Source: Candidatus Latescibacterota bacterium (GTDB taxonomy: Bacteria; Latescibacterota; MWCZ01). Taken from it: a DNA stretch of 32,099 nucleotides. Below the pieces are notes generated by a model, which had not been told where the DNA came from, searched no databases, and worked only from the letters and a program-made list of their open reading frames with translations. Location: contig JAKPPK010000449.1 of assembly GCA_029547385.1 (NCBI GenBank), positions 1 to 32,099 of the forward strand, given 5' to 3'. The position numbers and the translations under genes were made by a program. Shown here piece by piece: positions 9,548-18,671 of this stretch. The stretch's first letter is position 1; every line of letters begins with the position of its first letter.

Positions 9548-9719
9548 GGTGTTCCCTTTCCGTATTCACTTCGGCCACCATGGCCGAATGTGACATTCGA
9601 AAAGAAAGCGATGGTTTATCGATTGTCAACAGAAGTAACTGAATGTAACCGGGGACATTAAGAGGCAGCTTGAGGGGTACCTTAATTCGTCGGTTAGAGG
9701 ACCGGCCCGCGGAGGGGTC

Positions 9720-10475
9720 TCAACCGCCCGTTTTCCGGAGCCATTCCCGGAGGAGTTTCTCTACCGTGTCGTGATGCTGAGGGACATCCCAACCATCGTC
9801 TGGCTTGTCGCCAGTGTCCCAGAACAGCTGCGCTTTCGAGTTCATCTGGTTTAGTAGATGGGTGACGTTTACGCGACCGTCAGGGTCACAGCATTCATCG
9901 CGGAAAGCAGCGAGGCACGCAAGCGCGGCGCCCAACAACTGGGCTTGGGGCCCAGCGTATTTGTTTACGAGATCGAGACGCGGCCTTCTTCGTTTTGTGT
10001 GTCGAATGAGTTTCTTTGCGGCGGGCGGAGGTAGCAACTGCCCCGTTTCCATCAGATTCAATAGGTTTTCGGCCACGCAATCCCGAAGTGGTTTGGCAAG
10101 TGGACCCGCGAATTCGGTCCACGTGAGCCTCCAGAACAGGAACTGGATCGGTACAACGTGTATCTCGTCTCCGTCGGTGTGGTGAATCGGGACTTCGCCT
10201 GCTTCAAGCTTGGCAAGAACGAATCGTCGGTAGTCAGTGGGGAAAGCTCGGTAGGCCATGATTTTCGCTGTGTCGCCAGGTTTTCTCGGCGTCGGAATCC
10301 ACCCGTATTTCCTGTCCGTCAGCGTGATCGCGTCGTGCAACTCCCAAGTCGGTTGCTTCAACCACCATTCATAGGTTTCTTCTTCGGGCACCGGTGCCAT
10401 CGCAATCCCTGCCTTCCTATCCCAATCAACAGCTTCACACAGAACCCTTCGAACGAAGAGAACCGGTGCGTTCAC
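9720..10475 (-). CDS. hypothetical protein of the mobile element
   Basis: 251-aa ORF with GTG start, between the integrase and the excisionase-like gene, same strand; no motif recognised. Basic patch KKLIRHTKRRRPRLDL. Confidence 0.65.
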   Translation of the reverse strand: MNAPVLFVRRVLCEAVDWDRKAGIAMAPVPEEETYEWWLKQPTWELHDAITLTDRKYGWIPTPRKPGDTAKIMAYRAFPTDYRRFVLAKLEAGEVPIHHTDGDEIHVVPIQFLFWRLTWTEFAGPLAKPLRDCVAENLLNLMETGQLLPPPAAKKLIRHTKRRRPRLDLVNKYAGPQAQLLGAALACLAAFRDECCDPDGRVNVTHLLNQMNSKAQLFWDTGDKPDDGWDVPQHHDTVEKLLREWLRKTGG

Positions 10476-10630
10476 GGAGTCTGATGACCCCTCGCGCTTG
10501 CTCGCCGGCGTGTGACCGAATGAGATTGAGGCTCACGCGCCTTCGTTCCTTTTGTCCGCGAAGCAACTTGTAACTGGCGCCTGAAATGGGTAACAGAAAC
10601 CCTCGCCTTTTTTAGCTCGTCGTGCCAGAA

Positions 10631-11776
10631 CTAACGCGGCGTGCGACCTTGGTCTGTTGCTTCTGGTCTCCCCGGTTCCCTCCCATCACAACTGCTCCCA
10701 TCGAAAATCGCCACGTTCATCCGTTCGACCACAGCACTCGTGTGTGTTTCGGACAAGTGCGCATACCGTTTCACCATCTGGAGTGTCTTGTGGCCCAACA
10801 CTGCGGCGATATCGAGAGGCGATCCCCTGTTCATTGCCAAGTACGATGCAGCGGAATGGCGGAGATCGTGGAAGCGGAAGTTCTTCAGTTCTGCTCGCTT
10901 CAATGCTGACCGCCACGCCGATTCGATATCGATCGATTTTGAACTGCCTTCAGGAGCCGTTGGCGCGGGGAAAACAAGCGCGGAGTCCGAGAGTCGGTCT
11001 TTCCACAACTCCGCCAGCGCCCCGCGCGCGTGACTTTTCAGTGGGACGATCCGAACCTCCGCGTTCTTGGTGTCGGCGGATCGGAGAGTGATGGCGTCCC
11101 GCAAGAAATCTATCCGATCCCACGTCAGGTTCATGATCTCGCTGCGTCGCATACCAGTGCTCAAAGCGAGGAGGACGATCGGGTACAAGAACGAGGAACT
11201 GCTTTGTTTGCACACGCTCAGAAGTCGGCTCCGTTCCTGGTCACTGAGGTACCGCACTACTCCTTGGGGTTCCTTGTTCCGCGATACCTTGCGCATGGGG
11301 TTATCGTCTAACCAGTTGAGGTCCCTCACCGCGTACGTCAAGCAATGGCTCATGGCAGCCATGTAACGATTGACCGTACTCGGGGAACGGGGTTTTCCGG
11401 AAGGAGTCGGCTCTCGGCTGAGTCCTTCCCGGGCATCGGCCAGGAGTGCGGGCCTGAGTTCCTGTAGAAGGTAGTGACCGAGGCGCTCTCGCCACCACTC
11501 CAATTGACTTGCCTGATTCCGAGATGTAGACAACCGCTTCCTGGGTAGTGCATTCGCGATGTACTTGCCGATCAACTCCGCGACCGTGTGGCGGTTCGAC
11601 TCCGGTGTCGGGAAGTCCCTTCCAGCACGCATGTCGGCTTCCGTCCTCTGTGCCCATCGTTCGGCGTCTGTCTTGCGGCCGAATGTTTTGGTCAGAGACG
11701 GGAATCCTCTGAGGCGAACCTGGACGCGGTAATGCGTCTTCTCTGCTTGATCAGTGCGGGGCTGGATCGTTGCCAC
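10631..11776 (-). CDS. tyrosine site-specific recombinase / integrase
   Basis: Catalytic motifs LLALSTGMRRSEIMNLTW, FRFHDLRHSAASYLA and AVLGHKTLQMVKRYAHLSE; located next to a tRNA 3' end. Confidence 0.95.
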   Translation of the reverse strand: MATIQPRTDQAEKTHYRVQVRLRGFPSLTKTFGRKTDAERWAQRTEADMRAGRDFPTPESNRHTVAELIGKYIANALPRKRLSTSRNQASQLEWWRERLGHYLLQELRPALLADAREGLSREPTPSGKPRSPSTVNRYMAAMSHCLTYAVRDLNWLDDNPMRKVSRNKEPQGVVRYLSDQERSRLLSVCKQSSSSFLYPIVLLALSTGMRRSEIMNLTWDRIDFLRDAITLRSADTKNAEVRIVPLKSHARGALAELWKDRLSDSALVFPAPTAPEGSSKSIDIESAWRSALKRAELKNFRFHDLRHSAASYLAMNRGSPLDIAAVLGHKTLQMVKRYAHLSETHTSAVVERMNVAIFDGSSCDGREPGRPEATDQGRTPR

Positions 11777-12142
11777 GAGGTTGTGTCCCCCTGCCAGTCT
11801 TGGATGAAGGTGCGCTTCGTTGGAACCTCCGGTCTTGGAAAACCGCTCCGGCTACGCCAGAGCAACCCACCATTTGGCGATGGGCTACGGGCATGAAGCT
11901 ACGAAAGTCGGTGTGAACAGACAATGAGTGTATTACCCGGACCGAGGTCGGCGTTGGTCCCCCTTTAACGATCTACCACGCGGTCGTGTCCGTTTGTCCG
12001 TGTTTGGCGCATCGAAGGGCCAAGTTGCAAGCGAGAGGAACGGGAAGACTTGGTGTTGCGGCTTACCGCTGAGGACGCGGTTGTGTTGAGAGGTGTTGCT
12101 TCTGAGTGTGCCACCAGTGTGCCATGGTGGCAGTGTGAACAA

Positions 12143-12180
12143 AAAACAGCGACCTACAAATGCATGTAAGTCGCTGTTTT
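12143..12180. terminator. bidirectional rho-independent terminator-like hairpin
   Basis: AAAACAGCGAC (12143-12153) pairs perfectly with GTCGCTGTTTT (12170-12180). An inner TACA/TGTA extends the stem past one mismatch. A-run and T-run on the two sides. Confidence 0.85.
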
Positions 12181-12188
12181 ATAACAAG

Positions 12189-12262
12189 TAGCGGCGCAGG
12201 GACTTGAACCCCGGACACGCGGATTATGATTCCGCTGCTCTAACCAGCTGAGCTACGCCGCC
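12189..12262 (-). tRNA. tRNA with anticodon CAT (Met elongator or Ile2)
   Basis: GGCGGCGTAGCTCAGCTGGTTAGAGCAGCGGAATCATAATCCGCGTGTCCGGGGTTCAAGTCCCTGCGCCGCTA folds as a cloverleaf (acceptor GGCGGCG/CGCCGCT, anticodon stem GCGGA/TCCGC, loop ATCATAA). CCA not encoded. Confidence 0.96.
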
Positions 12263-12311
12263 GAAAACAAATACCTAATCTACGCAGAATCCGCCATCCG
12301 GGCAAGCTCCG

Positions 12312-13754
12312 TTACGTTCGTCCGCGTGCCTTCCGGAGAAATGTCGGCATCCGGAGGTCCGCAGAATCCGTGCTTCCGGCGTAAATACCGTATTGCCGTG
12401 GGAGCTCGCGGTCCAGTGATTCCCGTGGGACCGATGAAACGGGAGCTACCTTCGGTTCTTTGGGAACCAGGACGTGCGCTGCTGTTCCCAGAGATGAGGG
12501 TTCTTCCACCGGGGCCTGGAGAGGCTCTTGTTGTTTCCGCTGCCAGGCGGGTATCTGAAGCTCGTTCTCTGTCATCGGGATGTTGACGACCGTTTCGACC
12601 GTATTGCGCTCGACTTTCTCCTCAACGGGCAATTCAACCGGTTCCGGCACCGCTTCCGCAACCGGCTCTGGCTCCGGCTCCCTTTCCGTTTCCAGTGTGT
12701 TGACCGAAACCGTCGGAGAGGTCGGTACCGCGAAAGGCTTCTGCGCGGGAGTCATGATTTCCCTGGTGAACGTACTCGGGCAACGGCTCTCGAACCCGGT
12801 TGCGATGACTGTCACCCGAATTTCGCCTTCCGGAACGCTGTCGTCGAGAACCACCCCGAAGAACACGTCCGCATCGGCTCCGGCTTCCCGGTTCACCACC
12901 GACATCGCCGCGTTTACGTCCTCCTGCGGCAACGACGAATTGGAGGTGATATTCACCAAGAGTCCTTTTGCGCCTCTGATCGAGACGTCCTCGAGCAAGG
13001 GGCTTGCGATAGCGATCTCCGCGGCCCTGCTTGCGGCGTTTTCTCCGGTTGCCACGCCGCTTCCCATGGTGGCGTCGCCTCGATGGCTCATCACCGTCCG
13101 CACGTCAGCGAAATCGAGATTGATCAACCCCGGAACCAGGATTATGTCGGTGATTCCTTGAACGGCCTGGAGAAGCACTTTGTCTGCCTCCCGGAACGCA
13201 TCGTTGATCGGTGTCCTGGGCGGTAGAACCTGCAGCAGGCGCTCATTGGAAATCACGATAAGTGTGTCGACCGCCTCCCGAAGTGCTTCGAGGCCTTCTG
13301 CCGCTCTGCGGAGGCGCTTCGGCTGCTCAAATGCGAAAGGAGTAGTTACCACCCCTACCGTGAGCGCACCTATTTCGCGCGCTATCTGGGCAACTACCGG
13401 CGATGCTCCCGTGCCGGTTCCGCCGCCCATCCCGGCGGTGATGAAGACCATGTCAGAGCCACCCAATGCGTCGGCAACGCGATCTCTGTCCTCGTCTATC
13501 GCCTGTCTGCCGATTTCTGGACGGCCCCCCGCGCCGAGCCCTTTGGTTACGTTGTTGCCGATACAGATCTGCGTGGTTGCGCCCGAGCGGTGGAGCACCT
13601 GCTGGTCCGTGTTGATGGCGATGAATTCAACGCGCGAAAGGCCACTGTCGACCATCCTTCGAATGGCGTTGCCGCCACCACCCCCGACACCGATGACCTT
13701 GATCCTTGCCACGGGTTCCTGCTCGTGGATCAGTTCGAAGTTGTCATTTGACAT
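12312..13754 (-). CDS. ftsZ: cell division protein FtsZ
   Basis: [37 protein letters not shown] tubulin signature, C-terminal [15 protein letters not shown]. Start taken at [12 protein letters not shown] (ATG 13754) after GGAGGTGGAGAA; the ORF-track start at 13820 is over-extended. Confidence 0.98.
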   Translation of the reverse strand: MSNDNFELIHEQEPVARIKVIGVGGGGGNAIRRMVDSGLSRVEFIAINTDQQVLHRSGATTQICIGNNVTKGLGAGGRPEIGRQAIDEDRDRVADALGGSDMVFITAGMGGGTGTGASPVVAQIAREIGALTVGVVTTPFAFEQPKRLRRAAEGLEALREAVDTLIVISNERLLQVLPPRTPINDAFREADKVLLQAVQGITDIILVPGLINLDFADVRTVMSHRGDATMGSGVATGENAASRAAEIAIASPLLEDVSIRGAKGLLVNITSNSSLPQEDVNAAMSVVNREAGADADVFFGVVLDDSVPEGEIRVTVIATGFESRCPSTFTREIMTPAQKPFAVPTSPTVSVNTLETEREPEPEPVAEAVPEPVELPVEEKVERNTVETVVNIPMTENELQIPAWQRKQQEPLQAPVEEPSSLGTAAHVLVPKEPKVAPVSSVPRESLDRELPRQYGIYAGSTDSADLRMPTFLRKARGRT

Positions 13755-13857
13755 TTCTCCACCTCCTCTGCTCCGAAACCCTCGCGGCAACCCTTCCGTG
13801 CCCGACCACTCCGGCTTCATCGCAGTTGTTTTGGGACGTTCCCGACGAGTCTACTTT

Positions 13858-15174
13858 CTATGCGAAGAATTCCTTCAGCCAACGACGCATGCCCTCAAGC
13901 GGCTTTCTCTGCATCTCCTGGTTGAGTCTCTCAAGCTCTCTCTCAGCGTCTGTCATGGACATCGTTTGTGGCGTTTTCAACAACTGGCTGGCTCCAAATA
14001 GAACCAGTCCGACTCCCGTCGCGTTTGCCGGCGTCGCGACGCTTTCCCGTATTCCGCCAACCCCGAGCGGATAACCGATTCGGACGGGGACGCCGAAAAC
14101 ACGTTGCGCGAGTTCCGCTACACCCTTGACCATCGCTCCGCCGCCCGTCACCACCACCCCGCTCGCCAGATACTCCTGGTGGCCGGATTTCCGAATCTCG
14201 AACCAGGCAGCCCCCAGCAACTCCACCATGCGCATCTCGATTATTCGCGCAAGTTCGACCGAGAACTTTGGTTCCGGTATTTTCGCGTCGAGGACTGCCC
14301 GCGTGTTTTCGCGGAGGAAGCGTATATCAGGTTGTTCCCTCGGATCTTCAGGCAGGTTGTGTTCCTGCTCCGCGAGTTGCCGGGAAGCCCGTCCATATTG
14401 CTTTTTCAGCTGTTCCGCCTCGCTCATGAGGATCGAACAGCCGATTGCGATGTCGCTCGTCACGTACGCGCTGCCGATGCTTAACACTGCCGTGTGACGT
14501 ATGCATCTCCGGTGGTACACTGCGATATCTGTCGTGCCGCCACCGATGTCCAGCATTGCGACGCCCCATTCCTGTTCATCAGGGGATAGCACAGCCAATG
14601 CGCTCGCAAGTGGCTGAATGACTATGCCCGCGACCTGGAGCCCTGCGCGTTGGACCGCGCGCCGCAGATTCTGTTCGGCGGTGGCGGCGCCGCGTACGAT
14701 GTGGACTTCTCCTTCAAGACGCGATCCCGCCAGTCCGATGGGTTGAATGATGTGCTTTTGATCGTCCACGCGGTACTCCTGCGGAATCACATGAATGACG
14801 GTCATATCCGCAGGCATCGAAACGTTCTGCGCATGGTCGATGACTCTCTTGACATCCTCTTCCGAGATCTCGTTCGTGATCTTCCCGACGGTGACCGCCG
14901 CGTGGCTGTTTATTCCGCGGATGTGCTCTCCTCCGATTCCGACGTACACGGAGGAGATACGGCACCCGGCCATATGTTGTGCTCGTTCCACGGACTTCTG
15001 GATCGAGTCCACGGTTTCGTCCAGATTGACTATCATTCCGCGTTCCACACCGCGGGACTCTGTCTGGCCGACACCAATGACGGACACCGCTTCCGATTCA
15101 TCGACCTCTGCGATGATCGTGGTTACTTTCGTGGTGCCGACATCAAGACCGGCGACAATTCGCCCCAGTGGCAT
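13858..15174 (-). CDS. ftsA: cell division protein FtsA
   Basis: IVAGLDVGTTKVTTIIAE, AMLDIGGGTTDIAVY, VVVTGGGAMVKGV; C-terminal amphipathic EGMRRWLKEFFA; upstream of ftsZ. Confidence 0.97.
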   Translation of the reverse strand: MPLGRIVAGLDVGTTKVTTIIAEVDESEAVSVIGVGQTESRGVERGMIVNLDETVDSIQKSVERAQHMAGCRISSVYVGIGGEHIRGINSHAAVTVGKITNEISEEDVKRVIDHAQNVSMPADMTVIHVIPQEYRVDDQKHIIQPIGLAGSRLEGEVHIVRGAATAEQNLRRAVQRAGLQVAGIVIQPLASALAVLSPDEQEWGVAMLDIGGGTTDIAVYHRRCIRHTAVLSIGSAYVTSDIAIGCSILMSEAEQLKKQYGRASRQLAEQEHNLPEDPREQPDIRFLRENTRAVLDAKIPEPKFSVELARIIEMRMVELLGAAWFEIRKSGHQEYLASGVVVTGGGAMVKGVAELAQRVFGVPVRIGYPLGVGGIRESVATPANATGVGLVLFGASQLLKTPQTMSMTDAERELERLNQEMQRKPLEGMRRWLKEFFA

Positions 15175-15200
15175 CGGTCAGATCCTCATATCCTGTTGCC

Positions 15201-16019
15201 TTACGACGACGGAGAAGATGTGACGGCCAGGTGCCCGAGGAAACGAGCATCAAGGTGCGATGCGGTCATGAGAAGATCCGGTTCATACGCAATTACCGAT
15301 GCAAGCATTACCAGCCTGTCTCTTCCCGTTAACCTGGGCAACGAAACAGGTGTCCCGCGCGGCGAGAGAATGAGCACCATCCGCGTTGAATCTGCGAGAG
15401 AGAGCTCTGAAACCGTGTTTCGCAGCACGGGAAACTCCGCGACGACGGCGAGCGCCCGCCCTGCCGGTTCCAAGCTTTCCCACTGCGGGAATGGTATGGC
15501 TTTCAACCCCGTTACGATAGGCAGGTCCGGCACGGTGCGACCGTTCAGTGGCGTTACAAAGCCCTCCTCGTCCATGAGGTAACAGCGATCCAGCTGGAAC
15601 ACCGCGACTGGTGCGCGCTCGACTACCTCGACGCGTACTCTGCCGGGCAAATGGCGTGAGACTCGTACGTCCCGCACCCATGGAACCGATTTGACGCCCG
15701 CAGTGACGGCGTTGACGTCGAGCGCAAGAAGAGGCGAACCACGTCGGATACCCGCCGCGTCGTAAATTGCTCGCACGTCCACCTGGTCCGTTCCCACGAC
15801 GACAACATCGTCAATGGCGAGCCAGGGAAGACGGATGATTCCGTAACCCGTACCCCACAACGCAGCCCCGGTGGCCACGTACGCGACGAATGCCACCAGG
15901 CGTGCTATCCAGGGCCACCTTGAGAACACCCGAGTTTTGTGGGTAACCAGCCCCGCCCAGACTCGCTGACGGAGGCCGGTGCCGCTTTCTGACGTTGTCG
16001 GAGGCGTTTCTTCCGCCAT
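15201..16019 (-). CDS. ftsQ: cell division protein FtsQ/DivIB (POTRA domain)
   Basis: N-terminal TM, then WLAIDDVVVVGTDQVDVRAIYDAAGIRRGSPLLALDV...VRDVRVSRHLPGRVRVEVVERAPVAVFQLD (POTRA). Between murC and ftsA. ATG at 16019 preferred. Confidence 0.93.
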   Translation of the reverse strand: MAEETPPTTSESGTGLRQRVWAGLVTHKTRVFSRWPWIARLVAFVAYVATGAALWGTGYGIIRLPWLAIDDVVVVGTDQVDVRAIYDAAGIRRGSPLLALDVNAVTAGVKSVPWVRDVRVSRHLPGRVRVEVVERAPVAVFQLDRCYLMDEEGFVTPLNGRTVPDLPIVTGLKAIPFPQWESLEPAGRALAVVAEFPVLRNTVSELSLADSTRMVLILSPRGTPVSLPRLTGRDRLVMLASVIAYEPDLLMTASHLDARFLGHLAVTSSPSS

Positions 16020-16020
16020 G

Positions 16021-17424
16021 TCAGCTGTTCTCCTCGGTTTCAGCCAGAGCGGTACCCACCTTCCAGATGTCACCAGCGCCGATGGTCAGAACGATGTCGC
16101 CGGACCTTGCAGAATCGCGGAGAATGGCAGCGGCTTCTTCGTGGGAATGGACCTCACGCACATCCCTCGCGCCCGCCCGCGAGCACGCCTCTGCGACCAG
16201 TCGGCTGGTCACCCCCTCGATAGGGGTCTCGCGTGAAGGGTAGATGTCCAGTACCAGCACGAGTTCTGCCCTCGCAAGTGCGGCGCCGAACTCCTCGTAC
16301 ATGTCCCGAGTACGGCTGAACAGGTGGGGCTGGAACGCCACCAGCAATCGCGCGCCTTCTCCCGCCATGTTACGTGCCGTGTCCAGCGTGACACGAACTG
16401 CCGTCGGGTGGTGTGCGAAGTCGTCAATGATTGTTGCCCCGTGGACCTTCCCCCTCACCTGGAAGCGACGGTCCACGCCAGAGAAGCCCGCCAGTCCTTC
16501 CCGAATCTGTTGCACGGAAACGCCGAGATCCCGCGCGACTACGATCGCAGCGAGCGCATTCTGGACGTTGTGCCGACCAGGTACGGCCAGTGCTACCTCT
16601 CCCAAGTTCTCACCGTTTGCGACGACCGAGAACCGGCTCCCTTTCTCCCACGAACGGACGTCAATTGCCCGGACATCCGCATCACCCGCGAACCCGTACG
16701 TGACCACCCTCCTGCGTATGGAGGGGACGAGCGCGCGCACATTCGGATCATCTATTCCGAGTATGGCGACGCCGAAAAACGGCAATCGCTCGAGATAGGC
16801 TTTGAACGCGCTCTCGATTTCGCCGAAATCGCGATAACAGTCGAGGTGATCCGCCTCGAGAGTGGTGATCACGCCGATTGTGGGGAACATCCGCAAAAAC
16901 GTCCGCGCGTACTCGTCCGCTTCCACGACAAAATAGCCGCCTTTGCCCAGAATTCCGCCAGATCCCAGACTCTTCGTGATCCCGCCCACGATGATCGTAG
17001 GCGCCATTCCTGCGTGCGTCAGAAGCTGACCGACCATTGAAGTCGTGGTGGTTTTCCCGTGAGTTCCCGCGATTCCGATGGTGAACCTCATCCGCGTCAA
17101 CTCGCCCAGCATTTCCGACCGCTCAATGACCGGAATCTTCCCTGCCTGAGCGGCGATCAGTTCGGGGTTGTCCGCCTTTACGGCAGAGGAATAGACGACT
17201 ACCTGCGCGCCCCGGACATTGGCGGCGTCATGCCCTTCCGCTACAGGGATGCCAATTGATTCAAGACGTGCCGTCACGGGACTCAAAAGCCTGTCAGAAC
17301 CCGTCACCGCGAACCCGAGAGAGTGCAATACCTCAGCGATTCCACTCATTCCGCTCCCGCCGATTCCGACCATGTGGATCCGGCGGATTTTGTGGAACAT
17401 CGGAACCACGCTCTCACCGTTCAT
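16021..17424 (-). CDS. murC: UDP-N-acetylmuramate--L-alanine ligase MurC
   Basis: IRRIHMVGIGGSGMSGIAEVL, TIGIAGTHGKTTTTSMVGQLL, VEADEYARTFL, IDDFAHHPTAV. Start ATG at 17424 overlaps the FtsW stop (ATGA); the ORF-track start at 17703 is over-extended. Confidence 0.97.
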   Translation of the reverse strand: MNGESVVPMFHKIRRIHMVGIGGSGMSGIAEVLHSLGFAVTGSDRLLSPVTARLESIGIPVAEGHDAANVRGAQVVVYSSAVKADNPELIAAQAGKIPVIERSEMLGELTRMRFTIGIAGTHGKTTTTSMVGQLLTHAGMAPTIIVGGITKSLGSGGILGKGGYFVVEADEYARTFLRMFPTIGVITTLEADHLDCYRDFGEIESAFKAYLERLPFFGVAILGIDDPNVRALVPSIRRRVVTYGFAGDADVRAIDVRSWEKGSRFSVVANGENLGEVALAVPGRHNVQNALAAIVVARDLGVSVQQIREGLAGFSGVDRRFQVRGKVHGATIIDDFAHHPTAVRVTLDTARNMAGEGARLLVAFQPHLFSRTRDMYEEFGAALARAELVLVLDIYPSRETPIEGVTSRLVAEACSRAGARDVREVHSHEEAAAILRDSARSGDIVLTIGAGDIWKVGTALAETEENS

Positions 17425-18671
17425 TCCGTGTCCTCTTTCACTTCTTCCTCGCCTTCCCTCAAGCGGCGCTGGCGGGAAAGGTTGAGAAGAAGTCCGGTCC
17501 CGGCAAGGTTGAGCACGAGGGAGGAACCTCCGTAACTGATAAATGGCAGCGGTAACCCGGTGGTCGGCATCAGTGCCGTCATTACGCCCATATTCAGCAA
17601 CGCGTACATCAGAATGTTCGCCGTGAGGCCCGTTGCAAGCAGGAATCGAAAAAGTGTCGGTTGTTGGTAAGCGATTCGAAGTCCGCGCCAGCCGAAAAGG
17701 CAAAAGAGCAGAACAACAGCAACCGTGCCTATGAACCCAAATTCCTCTCCGATTATCGGGAGGATCGAATCCGTATACGGTTCCGGCAGGAAGAAGTATT
17801 TCTGGATGCTTCTCCCGAGGCCCCTGCCGAGCAAACCGCCAGAACCCATGGCGACGAAGCCCTGCTGGATCTGATATCCCGTTTCGAGCCGCTTCAGTCT
17901 GTACGGCTCGATAATTATCAAGACGTACACGGCAAGCGCGACTGCACCCATTAAAGGCAGAATGTGTCGCATACGTATGTTGGCGACGAACATCATCACT
18001 CCGAACACGGAGGCCATTGCCACGGCTGTTCCGACATCTGGTTCGAGCACAATTATGCCCAGCGGTATGCAGATCAGTCCGATAAGCGGTAACACGCCGT
18101 CCTTGAGGCTTTCCAGCCTTTCCTGGTGTTTCGTCAAACGGTCAGCAAGGTAGAGAATCAGCGCGAATTTGACGATTTCCGACGGTTGCAGGGTCAATCC
18201 CAGAAGGTTTACCCAGCTTCGCGCGCCCTTGTATGCAACACTGAACAGGGCCGGCAACAAAAGGAGCGAAAAGGACGCAAATGCAAAATACGGGAAATAC
18301 TTCCGCACGCGATCCACCGGGACAAACAGGGCAGCGATAAGGCACAAAAGTCCTAGTGCCGCGCGCGTGACCTGCCGGACCATAAAGTGCGCCGGCCCAC
18401 CGAACTTTTCCGCGGCGATGACGCTGCTTGAGCTGTACACCATCGTTGCGCCGAAACCGACGATCATGATTGTGGCGGCCAGAAGGATGACGTCGAGCGG
18501 CTGAGAAGAACTGGCCAGGGCTTGTTCCGCCCCTTCGGCTTTGCCCGATCCAGCCGCTTCTCGGACGACCTGTTTGCGAGAGGCACCCGTGTCACCGAGG
18601 CGTTCGTGCACCCAGTTCAGGGAATTCGCGTCGATGAGTGGTGCTTCCACAGACGTTCTCTCCACGGTCAA
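17421..18671 (-). CDS. ftsW: lipid II polymerase / SEDS protein FtsW
   Basis: Polytopic SEDS protein: GARSWVNLLGLTLQPSEIVKFALILYLA, TGLPLPFISYGGSSL. TTG start overlapping the MurF stop. Confidence 0.96.
   Translation of the reverse strand: MTVERTSVEAPLIDANSLNWVHERLGDTGASRKQVVREAAGSGKAEGAEQALASSSQPLDVILLAATIMIVGFGATMVYSSSSVIAAEKFGGPAHFMVRQVTRAALGLLCLIAALFVPVDRVRKYFPYFAFASFSLLLLPALFSVAYKGARSWVNLLGLTLQPSEIVKFALILYLADRLTKHQERLESLKDGVLPLIGLICIPLGIIVLEPDVGTAVAMASVFGVMMFVANIRMRHILPLMGAVALAVYVLIIIEPYRLKRLETGYQIQQGFVAMGSGGLLGRGLGRSIQKYFFLPEPYTDSILPIIGEEFGFIGTVAVVLLFCLFGWRGLRIAYQQPTLFRFLLATGLTANILMYALLNMGVMTALMPTTGLPLPFISYGGSSLVLNLAGTGLLLNLSRQRRLREGEEEVKEDTE

Larger units (their letters stand above)
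10631..12188. mobile_element. integrase end of a tRNA-anchored integrative element (element extends left, probably through position 1)
   Basis: Integrase immediately beyond the 3' end of the tRNA; linked excisionase-like, replication and restriction/defence-like genes. The far attachment repeat was not found in the window, so the left boundary is unknown. Confidence 0.75.

Noticed and set aside
9069-9629. Minus ORF of 186 aa spanning the excisionase-like gene and the hairpin cluster
   Set aside because: Different frame from the convincing 85-aa AlpA-like protein; composition Arg/Pro/Ser-rich and no domain.
11933-12142. Minus ORF of 69 aa between integrase and tRNA
   Set aside because: Covers the repeat/inverted-repeat att-like region; no motif; probably chance.
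1-12188. Second copy of the tRNA 3' end as the other att site inside the window
   Set aside because: No convincing copy of the tRNA 3' segment noticed left of the integrase; the element probably extends past the left edge.
12256-12312. Separate tRNA promoter TTGCCC-N17-TAGATT between ftsZ and the tRNA
   Set aside because: Only 4/6 matches to each consensus box; plausible but not strong enough to list as a feature.
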